Shown: positions 46,055 to 54,793 of the stretch, piece by piece
Layout of the letters: each line of letters starts with the position of its first letter
Position numbering within the stretch: position 1 is the first letter of the stretch
DNA from: JAHEJN01 sp963787285
GTDB taxonomy: Bacteria > Actinomycetota > Acidimicrobiia > Acidimicrobiales > JAHEJN01
Length of the DNA: 64,000 bases
Reading direction: 5' to 3'
Assembly (NCBI GenBank): GCA_963787285.1
Contig: CAWBCM010000003.1
Coordinates: 198,595-262,594 of the forward strand
Program-made: the position numbers and the translations under genes
Notes under the pieces: model-generated
The model's database searches: none
Seen by the model: the letters and a program-made list of their open reading frames with translations, nothing else
What the model was told of the DNA's origin: nothing

Positions 46055-46417
46055 TCAGCGTCGCTTCTTGCGACCGAAGAATCTCCTGAAGCGGCCCCTG
46101 CCCTCGTTGCGCTCGATCTCGGCCTCGACCTCGGCGCGGACGCGCGGGACCGCGGCATTGATGATGTCCTCGGCTTCGTCGAGCAGGGTGGCGATCGAGT
46201 CGTCGTCGCCCAGCGATGACGGCTCGGGCGGTGTCGCCGGAGTGACCAGCGTTCCGTGTTGCCAGTTCACGTCGACCAGGCGCTTGGTGTACTTCGGACA
46301 ATCGTCGGGACACCGCCACGGTGCCTCGGGAGCGAGGTCGAGGTCGCACTTGCGCACGGTGTCGCCGTTCGGGTACGTCCGGCTCTCGAAGTACTTGCAG
46401 TCCTGCCGCATAGGCAT
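46055..46417 (-). CDS. Four-cysteine small protein of the sufB transcript
   Basis: 120 residues. DCKYFESRTYPNGDTVRKCD and WRCPDDCPKY give four cysteines within 34 residues (about 7, 24, 36, 40), the density of a metal or Fe-S site. The rest is acidic, with a basic RFRRFFGRKKRR tail. ATG 46417 is 4 nt after sufB, so cotranscribed. No family recognised; an accessory Fe-S or zinc protein is inferred. Confidence 0.6.
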   Translation of the reverse strand: MPMRQDCKYFESRTYPNGDTVRKCDLDLAPEAPWRCPDDCPKYTKRLVDVNWQHGTLVTPATPPEPSSLGDDDSIATLLDEAEDIINAAVPRVRAEVEAEIERNEGRGRFRRFFGRKKRR

Positions 46418-46421
46418 CTGC

Positions 46422-47833
46422 TCAGCCTACCGAACCCTCCATCTGGAGTTCGATCAGGCGGCTCCACTCGACCGCGTACTCCATCGGCAGGGTGCGGGTG
46501 ACCGGCTCGATGAAGCCGTTCACGACCATGCCCATGGCCTGCTCCTCGGTGAGGCCGCGGCTCATCAGGTAGAAGAGCTGCTCGTCGGCGACCTTCGAGA
46601 CGGTGGCCTCGTGGCCGATGACCGCATCCTTGCTGCCGACCTCCATGTAGGGGTAGGTGTCGGAGACGGAGTCGTCGTCGAGGATGAGGGCGTCGCACTG
46701 CACGTGGCTCTTGCAGCCGTACGGCGTCGTCCTCGACCCGCACCAGGCCGCGGTAGCTGGTGCGACCGCCGTCCTTGGAGATCGACTTCGACACGATCTT
46801 CGAGGTGGTCTCGGGCGCGGCGTGCACCATCTTGGCGCCGGCGTCCTGGTGCTGGCCGGCGCCGGCGTAGGCCACCGAGAGCACCTCGCCGGAGGCCTTG
46901 GGGCCGACCATGACGACGCCGGGTACTTCATGGTGAGGCGGCTGCCGATGTTGCCGTCGATCCACTCCATGTGGCCCTCGGCCTCGACCCGGGCCCGCTT
47001 GGTGACCAGGTTGAACACGTTGTTCGACCAGTTCTGGATGGTCGTGTAGGTGACGCGAGCGCGCTCGGCTTCGACGACGATCTCGACCACCGCCGAGTGC
47101 AGCGAGTCGGTGGTGTAGACCGGCGCCGAGCAGCCCTCGATGTAGTGCACCTTCGAGCCCTCGTCGGCGATGATCAGCGTGCGCTCGAACTGGCCCATGT
47201 TCTCGGCGTTGATGCGGAAGTAGGCCTGCAGCGGCATCTCGACCTCGACGCCGGGCGGCACGTAGATGAACGAGCCACCCGACCACACCGGCCGAGTTGA
47301 GGGCGGAGAACTTGTTGTCGTTGGGCGGGATGATCTTGCCGAAGTACTGCTTGACGAGCTCGGGGTACTCGCGCAGCGCGGTGTCCATGTCGGTGAAGAT
47401 GACGCCCTGGCGCCTCGAGGTCCTCGCGGTTGCGGTGGTAGACGACCTCGGACTCGTACTGGGCGGTGACGCCGGCGAGGTACTTGCGCTCGGCCTCGGG
47501 GATGCCCAGCTTCTCGTAGGTGTTCTTGATGCGTCTCGGGCAGCGTCGTCCCAGTCGTCGACCTGACCCTCGGTGGGCTTGATGTAGTAGTAGATGTCGT
47601 CGAAGTAGATCTCGGACATGTCGCCGCCCCAGTTGGGCATCGGGCGCTTCTCGAAGCGGCTGTAGCGACTTGAGGCGGAAGTCGAGCATCCAGTCGGGCT
47701 CGCCCTTCATCCACGACATCTCGCGGACGATGTCCTCGTTCAGGCCCTTCTTGGGCTTGAAGACGTAGTCCTCCTCATCGCTCCAGCCGAGCTTGTACTT
47801 GCTGAGATCGACATCGATTTCGGCGGTACTCAT
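46422..47833 (-). CDS. sufB: SufB scaffold protein, disrupted by about seven single-base indels
   Basis: Core Fe-S scaffold. The reading begins KYKLGWSDEEDYVFKPKKGL and ends MGMVVNGFIEPVTRTLPMEY, and blocks such as NNKFSALNS, FIYVPPGVEVEMPLQAYFRI and HVQCDALILDDDSVSDTYPY appear in three frames. Insertions at about 47668, 47544, 47533, 47412, 47291 and 46718 and a deletion near 46919 sum to +5; with them corrected the gene is exactly 468 codons. Codon identity is otherwise intact, which favours sequence error over decay. Operator copy 3 precedes it. Confidence 0.9.
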
Positions 47834-47867
47834 GGCGGAATCAGCTCCCAGGGGGCTTGCGAATTAG

Positions 47868-47883
47868 CACTACCGCCATAGTA
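47868..47883. promoter_or_regulatory. SUF operator copy 3 (sufB)
   Basis: CACTACCGCCATAGTA, one mismatch from a 16-bp palindrome, with the TTAG flank shared with copy 2. On the minus strand it falls between TTGTTA and CTAATT. Confidence 0.6.
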
Positions 47884-47893
47884 ACAACTCCGG

Positions 47894-48412
47894 TCAGTCG
47901 ATCCTTCGCAGATCGCGTGAGTACTGGGGAAGTCGCTCGACGTAGTGGGCCGCGCTGTCGCTGATGATCTCCGGTCGCACCGCCCCCTCCTTGATCTTGG
48001 CCGGTGTCCCCACGGCCAGGGCACCAGCGGGGACCACCATGTCGTCGAGAACGGTGGCATTGGCGGCGACGAGAGCGCCGGTGTGGACGACCGCTCGATG
48101 CAGCACCACGGCGCCGACACCGACGAGCGAGCCGCTGTGGATCGTGCAGCCCTCGAGATGGGCCAGGTGGCCGAGGGTCACGTCGTCACCGACGGTGGTG
48201 GGTGAGGCGGCCACCGTGTGGAGCACGCAGTTGTCCTGTACCGAGGTGCGCGCGCCGATGGTGATCGGTCCGTCATCGCCGCGTATGACCGCTCCGGGCC
48301 ACACCGACGACTGTGGACCGATGGTCACGTCGCCGATGATGACCGCTTCGGGATGGATGTACGCCGACTCGTGGATCTTGGGGACGGCGTCACCGAGCGC
48401 ATAGACGGCCAC
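47894..48412 (-). CDS. Gamma-carbonic-anhydrase-like trimeric protein
   Basis: 172 residues of left-handed beta-helix. PEAVIIGDVTIGPQSSVWPGAVIRGD, then NCVLHTVAASPTTVGDDVTLGHLAHLEGCTIHSGSLVG; the metal His trio is represented by the HT, GHLAHL region. GTG 48412 is one base after the flavin reductase stop. Catalytic activity of such proteins varies. Confidence 0.85.
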   Translation of the reverse strand: MAVYALGDAVPKIHESAYIHPEAVIIGDVTIGPQSSVWPGAVIRGDDGPITIGARTSVQDNCVLHTVAASPTTVGDDVTLGHLAHLEGCTIHSGSLVGVGAVVLHRAVVHTGALVAANATVLDDMVVPAGALAVGTPAKIKEGAVRPEIISDSAAHYVERLPQYSRDLRRID

Positions 48413-48413
48413 G

Positions 48414-48905
48414 TCAGTCCTCGAATCGGCCGTAGCCGCCGCGAAAGAACACCAGCGGCGAAGAGTCCTCGTCGTTGCTGGAGTCGAGATGGTGGACGCG
48501 ACCGAGCACGATGAGGTGATCGCCCGCCTCGAGCACGCTCTCCACCGTGCAGTCGATCCAGGCCAGGGCATGGTCGAGCACCGGCGAGCCCAGCGCGCTG
48601 CGATGCCACGGCATTCGATCCCAGCACTCGGGATCCTTCTTGAAGAAGGCCACGCAGAGGTCGACGTCCTCGGCGCGCAGCACGTTGGCGCAGAACGAAC
48701 CGGTTCGCTCTATGCGCGCCCACGACGAGGACTCGCGGGTGGGCATGAACATGACGAGAGGCGGATCGAGCGACACCGAGCCGAACGACCCCATCACCGC
48801 CCCGATGGGCCCGTCGTCGTCGTGACCGGTGATGAGCGTGACGCCGGTTGGATAGTGCCCGAGAACATGCCGGAACTCACCGGGGTCGATGGTGGCGTCG
48901 GACAT
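48414..48905 (-). CDS. Flavin reductase-like protein
   Basis: 163 residues. PTGVTLITGHDDDGPIGAVMGSFGSVSLDPPLVMF and FCANVLRAEDVDLCVAFF, with GDHLIVLGRVHHL near the end, the FMN-reductase fold. Reduces flavin with NAD(P)H, often for a monooxygenase partner; none is adjacent. GAGGAG precedes ATG 48905. Confidence 0.85.
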   Translation of the reverse strand: MSDATIDPGEFRHVLGHYPTGVTLITGHDDDGPIGAVMGSFGSVSLDPPLVMFMPTRESSSWARIERTGSFCANVLRAEDVDLCVAFFKKDPECWDRMPWHRSALGSPVLDHALAWIDCTVESVLEAGDHLIVLGRVHHLDSSNDEDSSPLVFFRGGYGRFED

Positions 48906-48964
48906 GGGCGTGGCTCTCCTCGATCGTCAGCGCAGACGGGTGGACCGTAGCCGGGGTGGTGCGC

Positions 48965-49825
48965 TCACGCGATGCCGAGGTCGACCGTGAGATCTCGGGC
49001 GGCCGCGAACACGTCGAGGCCTGGCGTGTCGGCCGCGGTGGCGCGGGCAGATTCGACCATTGCGTCGATCGCTGCGTCGTCGTGTCCGGGATCGTGGTGG
49101 AACAACGCCAGCCGGGAAACACCGGCCCGCTTGGCCACGGTGACGGCGTAGTCGACGGTGCAGTGACCCCAGTCGGGCCGCTCGGCCAGCAGCTCGGGCG
49201 TGAACTGCGCATCGTGGATCAACAGGTCGACGCCGTCGCACAGCTCGAGCACCGCTTCGTCGACGAAGTCGGGTCGCCCTACGGGCTCCTGGTGGTCGGG
49301 CACGAACGCCAGCGACACACCGTGGACGTCGATCCGATAGCCGTTGGTGAGACCGGTGTGGGGCACGGTGCGAGCCCGGACCTTGGCGTCGCCGAGACCC
49401 AGGTCGTCGTCGCAGAAGTCGTGGAAGGCCAGATCGGCCGGCAGTTCCTCGGGGGTGATCGGGAAGAACGGCGGCCGCATGAAGTCGTGGATGAGGTCGG
49501 TGAAGGACCGCCCGCAGTCTCCGGGCCCGTAGACATCGAGCGATGTCGTCGCGTCGATTATGGGGGCGAAGAACGGAAGGCCCTGGATGTGATCCCAGTG
49601 CGTATGGGTGAGGAGCACGTTGGCCCGGAAGGATTGGGTGCCCGCGGCCTTCAGTGCACAGCCGTAGCTGCGGAAGCCGGTGCCGAGGTCGAGCACGATC
49701 GGAATACCGCCGTGATCGACCACGACGCAGGAGGTCTGGCCGCCGTAGCGCTCGAACTCTGCCCCGGCACACGGCGTGGAGCCCCGAGCGCCGTAGAACC
49801 TCACGCGTACCGGTGCTTCCCCCAT
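48965..49825 (-). CDS. MBL-fold metallo-hydrolase (RNase Z/PqqB-like)
   Basis: 286 residues. RFYGARGSTPCAG at the start, VLLTHTHWDHIQGLPFF is the HxHxDH motif, LIHDAQFT and ALFHHDPGHDD give later ligands. Resembles the cytoplasmic MBL-fold group related to RNase Z but lacks its exosite arm. ATG 49825 follows GGAGGAC. Confidence 0.8.
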   Translation of the reverse strand: MGEAPVRVRFYGARGSTPCAGAEFERYGGQTSCVVVDHGGIPIVLDLGTGFRSYGCALKAAGTQSFRANVLLTHTHWDHIQGLPFFAPIIDATTSLDVYGPGDCGRSFTDLIHDFMRPPFFPITPEELPADLAFHDFCDDDLGLGDAKVRARTVPHTGLTNGYRIDVHGVSLAFVPDHQEPVGRPDFVDEAVLELCDGVDLLIHDAQFTPELLAERPDWGHCTVDYAVTVAKRAGVSRLALFHHDPGHDDAAIDAMVESARATAADTPGLDVFAAARDLTVDLGIA

Positions 49826-49880
49826 CGTCCTCCGAGAATACTGCGGACCGATGGTGCCGTGAAAGCCGATGTGACCGATC

Positions 49881-50741
49881 TCACCTCGCCAGCAGCAGCA
49901 AATCGCCCTGTCGTTCGACCAGCCCGTCCTCCACCAGTCCCGAGATGCACTCGTCGATCCGGCCGTCATCGTCCCATCCCACGATCTCTCCGACGTCGGC
50001 GACCTTCACCGAACCAAGCCGTAGCGTCGCCACCAATCGACCGCGGCCCTGTCGGAACGATCCCTCGAATCTCGACTGACCCTTGGAGGTCGCCGCCGAT
50101 CCGACGGCGGGATCGGGCCCGTCGCCGCGCCAGCGGCACCAGCGCCGAACGGGGCACGAGGCGCAGCGTGGGCCGCGCTTCGTGCAGATCTCGGCCCCAA
50201 GGTCGAACAGTCCCTGGTTCCATCGCCACGAGCGGCCGCGAGGCACGAGGAGATCGGCTCGTTGCTGTGCCTCTCGCCGGCCGAGCGGCCGGCCCCCCAG
50301 ACGGGCGAGGATACGGCCGACGTTCGTGTCGACCACACCGACATCGACCTCGAACGCGAACACTTGGATCGCGCGGGCCGTGTAGGGACCGACGCCGGGG
50401 AGCTCCAGCAGATCGGTCAGCTCCGAGGGAAACCTGCCGTCGGGTCGGGTCGTCACCATCGTGGCCGCCCGGTGCAGGTTGACGGCCCGCCGGTTGTAAC
50501 CGAGGCCCGCCCAGAGGGTGATCACCTCGGACACCGGCGACGCGGCGCACACACGAGCGTCGGGAAACCGGTCGATGAAGGCCCGGTACCTGGGCACGAC
50601 CCGGTCGACCTGGGTCTGTTGCAGCATGGTCTCGCTCACCAGGATCGACCATGGATCGCGGGTGCGGCGCCAGGGAAGTTCGCGCCCCTCCCGGTCGACC
50701 CAGGCGAGCAACGCAGGGACCATCGTGTCCTCGGTGGTCAT
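49881..50741 (-). CDS. mutY: A/G-specific adenine glycosylase MutY
   Basis: 286 residues. SETMLQQTQVDRVVPRY, LPGVGPYTARAIQVFAF (HhH), VVDTNVGRILARL with the catalytic Asp, and a 4Fe-4S loop CTKRGPRCASCPVRRWC. Removes adenine opposite 8-oxoG. The C-terminal NUDIX-like domain of longer MutY is reduced to a short winged-helix-like tail. ATG 50741 follows TAGCGT by 6 nt; Fe-S client of SUF. Confidence 0.92.
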   Translation of the reverse strand: MTTEDTMVPALLAWVDREGRELPWRRTRDPWSILVSETMLQQTQVDRVVPRYRAFIDRFPDARVCAASPVSEVITLWAGLGYNRRAVNLHRAATMVTTRPDGRFPSELTDLLELPGVGPYTARAIQVFAFEVDVGVVDTNVGRILARLGGRPLGRREAQQRADLLVPRGRSWRWNQGLFDLGAEICTKRGPRCASCPVRRWCRWRGDGPDPAVGSAATSKGQSRFEGSFRQGRGRLVATLRLGSVKVADVGEIVGWDDDGRIDECISGLVEDGLVERQGDLLLLAR

Positions 50742-50747
50742 GCGCGA

Positions 50748-50753
50748 ACGCTA
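50748..50753 (-). promoter_or_regulatory. -10 box TAGCGT for mutY
   Basis: Ends 6 nt before ATG 50741 on the minus strand; leaderless spacing. Confidence 0.5.
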
Positions 50754-50788
50754 CCGGGACCGCGGGCGACCCGACGGGCTTGCGCCGG

Positions 50789-50794
50789 TACGAT
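50789..50794 (+). promoter_or_regulatory. -10 box TACGAT for the small secreted protein
   Basis: Ends 8 nt before GTG 50803; leaderless spacing, and divergent from the mutY promoter. Confidence 0.45.
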
Positions 50795-50802
50795 CGGATC
50801 TC

Positions 50803-51114
50803 GTGCGTGCCCGTCTTCTCGTCGCCATCGCTCTCACCCTGGTGTGGATGACCGCAGCACCCGCCTGGGCCCAGGAAGACCCCGAAGGACCCCAGATCCG
50901 GTCCCCTCGTTGCGGCGCCGGCAACATCATCCCCGACCCCCGCGACGGCTGTGCGCCCGAGACACCCGGCGACCCCGGGGGTTGGCAGCAGCTCACTCTG
51001 CTCGCGGTCATCCTGATGGCGCTGGCGGTGATCGCGCTGCTCGTTCGACGGCAGGTACGTCAGGCGGCGCGACTCGCCGAGCTCGATCTGGCCGGCGAGT
51101 CGGACCGTTCGTGA
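50803..51114 (+). CDS. Small membrane protein with signal sequence
   Basis: 103 residues. Signal-like LLVAIALTLVWMTAAPAWAQ, an acidic short loop with two cysteines, CGAGNIIPDPRDGC, then a membrane helix LTLLAVILMALAVIALL and a short cytoplasmic tail. The GTG start is 8 nt after TACGAT. Its stop overlaps the acyl-CoA dehydrogenase GTG. Unknown function. Confidence 0.65.
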   Translation: MRARLLVAIALTLVWMTAAPAWAQEDPEGPQIRSPRCGAGNIIPDPRDGCAPETPGDPGGWQQLTLLAVILMALAVIALLVRRQVRQAARLAELDLAGESDRS

Positions 51115-52679
51115 TCGACGCCGATCTCCCCGCAGCCCACGCCGTGTTGTCGGCGGTTTCCGAGGTGGTCGACGCGGGATGCGCCGCCCTGCGGGCCGCG
51201 GGAGCGATCGACGAGCACCAGCTGCTGGCCTACGCCCTCGCCCATGCCGCCTCGGCTCGCCATGCTGCGCGGAGTCTTCTCGCTCAGGGCGAATCCGACC
51301 CACGGTCGGCATTGGCCGGCTGTGTCTTCGTCGCCGATGTGGCCGCCGGGCTCAATGCCGCCGTGTGGAGCAACGAGGACGACTGGGGGGTGACCGCCGA
51401 CCCCCTGGCGGCGCATCGGGCCTTCGTGGGCCGGTTCACTTCGGCGGCGGCGCTCGCCCAGCTGGCGACCGCTCCCCCACCACCGACCCTCGACGACGAC
51501 TTCAGCCTCGTACGTGACACGTTCCGGCGCTTTGCCGCCGAGCGGGTGGCGCCCCACGCCGAGCACGTTCATCGCAACGACCTCGATTTGCCCGAGCACC
51601 TCATCGCCGAGCTGGCCGAGCTCGGTGGCTTCGGTCTGTCGGTTCCCGAGCGCTACGGCGGATTCGCCACCGCCGGAACCAACGAGTACCTGGCCATGGT
51701 CGTCGCCACCGAGGAGCTCAGCCGAGCGTCGCTCGGCATCGGCGGCTCCCTGCTCACCCGACCGGAGATCCTCACCCGTGCGCTGGTGAAGGGTGGCACC
51801 GAGGAGCAGAAGCGCCACTGGCTGCCTCGCATCGCCAGTGGGCAGTCGGTGGTGGCCATCGCCGTGACCGAACCCGACTTCGGATCCGACGTGGCCTCGC
51901 TACGGGTCTCGGCCACCCGTACCGACGACGGGTGGGCCATCAACGGCGTGAAGACCTGGTGCACCCTCGCGGGCCGGGCCGACACCGTGATGCTGCTGGC
52001 TCGGACCGATCCCGACGTCGGGGGCCACGGGGGCCTGTCGAGCTTCATCGTCGACAAGCCGGTCGATGCGGGCCACTCCTTCGCGCACACCCAACGCACC
52101 GGCGGGCGGATGGAGGGCTGGGCCATCCCGACGATCGGGTACCGCGGGATGCACTCCTTCGAAGTCGCCTTCGACGACTGGTACGTACCCCACGATCAGC
52201 TCATCGGGGGCGACGACGGGATCGGCCGGGGGTTCTACCTACAGATGGAGGGCTTCGAGAACGGCCGGCTCCAGACCGCCGCCCGGGCGGTGGGTCTGAT
52301 GCAGGCCGCCTACGACGCCGCCCGCTCCTATGCCGACGAGCGGGTGGTGTTCGGTCGGCCGATCGCCCGCTACCAACTCACGCAGGCCAAACTCGGTCGC
52401 ATGATCGCAATGATCACTGCGTGTCGCGCCGCCTCCTACGCCGTCGCCGCCCAGATGGCCCGAGGTGCCGGCCGGGCCGAGGCCTCGATGGTCAAGGCGT
52501 ACTCGTGCAAGGCCGCCGAGTGGGTGACTCGTGAAGCCCTTCAGATCCACGGAGGCATGGGGTACGCGGAGGAGTTCGCGGTGAGCCGCTACTTCGTCGA
52601 TGCCCGAGTCCTGTCGATCTTCGAGGGAGCCGACGAGACGCTGTGCCTCAAGGTGATCGCCCGCCATCTCACGGCGTGA
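51111..52679 (+). CDS. Acyl-CoA dehydrogenase with a 130-residue N-terminal extension, methylsuccinyl-CoA-dehydrogenase-like
   Basis: 522 residues. The extension (about 1-130) is helical. The core has VAIAVTEPDFGSDVASLRVS, GVKTWCTLAGRADT, GYRGMHSFEVAFDDW, VVFGRPIARYQLTQAK and LQIHGGMGYAEEFAVSRY. The extended N-terminus and FENGRLQTAARAVGLMQAA resemble Mcd of the ethylmalonyl-CoA pathway, but no other gene of that pathway is visible. GTG 51111 overlaps the small membrane protein stop. Confidence 0.75.
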   Translation: MIDADLPAAHAVLSAVSEVVDAGCAALRAAGAIDEHQLLAYALAHAASARHAARSLLAQGESDPRSALAGCVFVADVAAGLNAAVWSNEDDWGVTADPLAAHRAFVGRFTSAAALAQLATAPPPPTLDDDFSLVRDTFRRFAAERVAPHAEHVHRNDLDLPEHLIAELAELGGFGLSVPERYGGFATAGTNEYLAMVVATEELSRASLGIGGSLLTRPEILTRALVKGGTEEQKRHWLPRIASGQSVVAIAVTEPDFGSDVASLRVSATRTDDGWAINGVKTWCTLAGRADTVMLLARTDPDVGGHGGLSSFIVDKPVDAGHSFAHTQRTGGRMEGWAIPTIGYRGMHSFEVAFDDWYVPHDQLIGGDDGIGRGFYLQMEGFENGRLQTAARAVGLMQAAYDAARSYADERVVFGRPIARYQLTQAKLGRMIAMITACRAASYAVAAQMARGAGRAEASMVKAYSCKAAEWVTREALQIHGGMGYAEEFAVSRYFVDARVLSIFEGADETLCLKVIARHLTA

Positions 52680-52739
52680 GTGGCATCGGCTCCACGGTGA
52701 TCAGCGTCGCCGGTGCGTCGAGGGCGAAGATCGCCTGGT

Positions 52740-53915
52740 TCACGCGCTCCACGACCCGCGCAGCGCATCGGCGAGGCCAGGCTCGACATCAGGATCGGCC
52801 AGACCCTGCGGGACCGGCACGATCTCGAAGAACCCCCGGTCGACGTAGGTGGGCGTGACGTTCACGTGGGTCGTCTCGAACGCCCCGGCGGAGGTCTCCT
52901 CGACTGTGACGGTGAAGATCATGCCGTCTTGGCTGGCCGCCGGGCAGGAGTTGCACGACTGCGGCGACTGGTTCGACAAGAAGTTGCCGATGCCATAGAG
53001 CACCACTTTGCCGTTGATGACGTCGACGGGCTGAGCGACGTGCACGTGCTCGCCGATGATGAGGTCGATGTCGGGCGACTCGAGGAACGCGGTGGCCTGT
53101 TCGATCTGGACGGCCGACGGCGCCTGTTGGTACTCGTTGCCCCATTGGATGTTCAGCACCGTGTAGTCGGCGCCGGCATCGCGGAGGGCTGCGGCCTGGA
53201 CGAGCACACCCTCGATCGACGTGACGTTGATCGACCAGGGCGCATCGCTCGGCACCGGGATGCCGTTGGTGCCGTAGGTGTACGACAGGTGACCCACCTT
53301 CGCGTTCCCGAGATCGTAGATCGGCGGGTTCGACTGCTCCTCGGCACTCCTGGCCGTTCCGGTGTGGGCCACGCCGACGCGGTCGAGCTGATCGAGGGTC
53401 GCGGTGATGCCGGTGAATCCGCGGTCGAGGGCATGGTTGGACGCAATGGAGCACGTGTCGAAGCCAGCGGTGGCAATCCCGTCGGCCAGTTCACGAGGGG
53501 CGTTGAACACCGGATAGCCGCTCAGGGCGGTGTTGTCGGAGCTGATGGGTGTCTCCACGTGACAGACGGCGATGTCGGCGATGCTCACGAGCGGGGTGAT
53601 CTGGGCCAGCATCGGGCCGTAGTCGAACTCGAGCCCCACATCGGCGCCGTTTCGTCGGGCCTGCTCGATCACCGGTCCGTGACTGAGCAGATCGCCGGTG
53701 AACGACATCGTGAAGCGGGCCGGAGGCACCGGGGTGGGGGTGGGAACGGCCGTGGGTTCCGGCGTCGGCGCCGGCGTCGGCTCGGGCGTGGGGGTCGGCG
53801 CCAGGATCTCGACTGCGGCTCGATCGGGCGACTCGGGATCGCCGCCGGTGAACGCTGCCGATACGGCGAAGACGACCATCGCCCCCACTACCAGTCCGAC
53901 CAGCTTCGCCATCAC
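52740..53915 (-). CDS. CapA-type (PGA_cap) secreted metallophosphatase-like protein, C-terminus frameshifted
   Basis: 391 residues as read. N-terminal membrane anchor, a Pro/Thr-rich linker (about 40-65), then MSFTGDLLSHGPVI, IAVCHVETPIS, SIASNHALDRG and LIIGEHVHVAQPVDVINGK, the metallo-phosphoesterase fold of CapA/PgsA. One base deleted near 52756 truncates it; restoring it adds a tail VVERVNQAIFALDAPATL and extends the gene to 52669, 415 codons, overlapping the dehydrogenase end by 11 nt. Confidence 0.8.
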   Translation of the reverse strand: MMAKLVGLVVGAMVVFAVSAAFTGGDPESPDRAAVEILAPTPTPEPTPAPTPEPTAVPTPTPVPPARFTMSFTGDLLSHGPVIEQARRNGADVGLEFDYGPMLAQITPLVSIADIAVCHVETPISSDNTALSGYPVFNAPRELADGIATAGFDTCSIASNHALDRGFTGITATLDQLDRVGVAHTGTARSAEEQSNPPIYDLGNAKVGHLSYTYGTNGIPVPSDAPWSINVTSIEGVLVQAAALRDAGADYTVLNIQWGNEYQQAPSAVQIEQATAFLESPDIDLIIGEHVHVAQPVDVINGKVVLYGIGNFLSNQSPQSCNSCPAASQDGMIFTVTVEETSAGAFETTHVNVTPTYVDRGFFEIVPVPQGLADPDVEPGLADALRGSWSA

Positions 53916-53972
53916 GACTCCGTGCTAGCACGACCGGCAGCCGGCCGGTGGGCATGGTCGGGACGACTTCGA

Positions 53973-54788
53973 TCAGATGGCAATGCCATCGTTTCCGCCG
54001 AAGAGCTCGGCGACGACCGGGCAGTCGACCTGACGCATGGCCACGGTCCCTTCGTCGACGCCCCCGTCGTGGGCGATGACATCGAACAGGCGCAGAGGCA
54101 CGAGCTCGTCGTCGGCGAACCACGGCGCTCGTTGGTCGGTGAGACGTCGTTCGAGGCCGTCGAACATGCGCTGGGGGAGCAGCCGTCCGACTCCACCCAC
54201 CAGGACGCACCGGACGTCGTCGACCAGACCGGCCACGGCAGCCGCGGCCAGCGACCCCGCCACGGCAACGGCGTCGGTGGGCCCGATGGCGCTGGCCTCG
54301 ATGACAACGACATCGGCCGACGTGACGGCTGCGCCCAGACCGCCCGTGGGCACGTCGTCGGCTTCGATTTCCTGGGCATCGAGCCAGCGGGCCAACCCCG
54401 ACCCTTCGCCATGGACATCGACCACCAGCGCGCTGACATCGGGCCGTTGGGCCAGCGCGGTCGCGGCGAGATCGGGCCATCCGAGCACGCACACGGTGGC
54501 ATCGTGGGGCAGCCAGTTGGCCAGACGGCGGGCGGTTCGATCGATGGTGATGCGTTCGACGCACTCGCGAGCAGCGGCGCGCGGATCGGGGCTGGCCAGG
54601 ATGTGGGCGGCCAGCCAGACCAGCGGGCCCGACGTGGTCTGGCGAGCCAGCACGCGTCGGCAGGCCATGACCAGCGCCCCGGAGTCGTCGATGAACGACA
54701 CCAGGCCCGCCGCCGCCTCCTCGACCAGCATCGACTGGGGCGCTCCCGATGATCGGGCGACGAAACGGAGGCGTTCTGCGGGATGCAC
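53973..54788 (-). CDS. eIF-2B/MtnA-type (ISOCOT fold) protein
   Basis: 271 residues. VVDVHGEGSGLARWLDAQEI and ADVVVIEASAIGPTDAVAVAGSLA, then DDVRCVLVGGVGRLLPQR, follow the ligand-binding order of eIF-2B alpha-like isomerases. The active Cys/Asp pair of MtnA is not obvious, so it may be a non-catalytic or sugar-phosphate isomerase relative. GTG 54788 is 5 nt after cinA; last gene of the rimO operon. Confidence 0.6.
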   Translation of the reverse strand: MHPAERLRFVARSSGAPQSMLVEEAAAGLVSFIDDSGALVMACRRVLARQTTSGPLVWLAAHILASPDPRAAARECVERITIDRTARRLANWLPHDATVCVLGWPDLAATALAQRPDVSALVVDVHGEGSGLARWLDAQEIEADDVPTGGLGAAVTSADVVVIEASAIGPTDAVAVAGSLAAAAVAGLVDDVRCVLVGGVGRLLPQRMFDGLERRLTDQRAPWFADDELVPLRLFDVIAHDGGVDEGTVAMRQVDCPVVAELFGGNDGIAI

Positions 54789-54793
54789 CGCGG

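Noticed and set aside
46422..47833. Programmed frameshifting in sufB
   Set aside because: Seven shifts with no slippery sites and codon conservation elsewhere are better explained by sequence error.
53740..53800. Pro/Thr-rich repeat in CapA as a tandem repeat element
   Set aside because: It is a short in-frame linker and not a DNA repeat beyond it.
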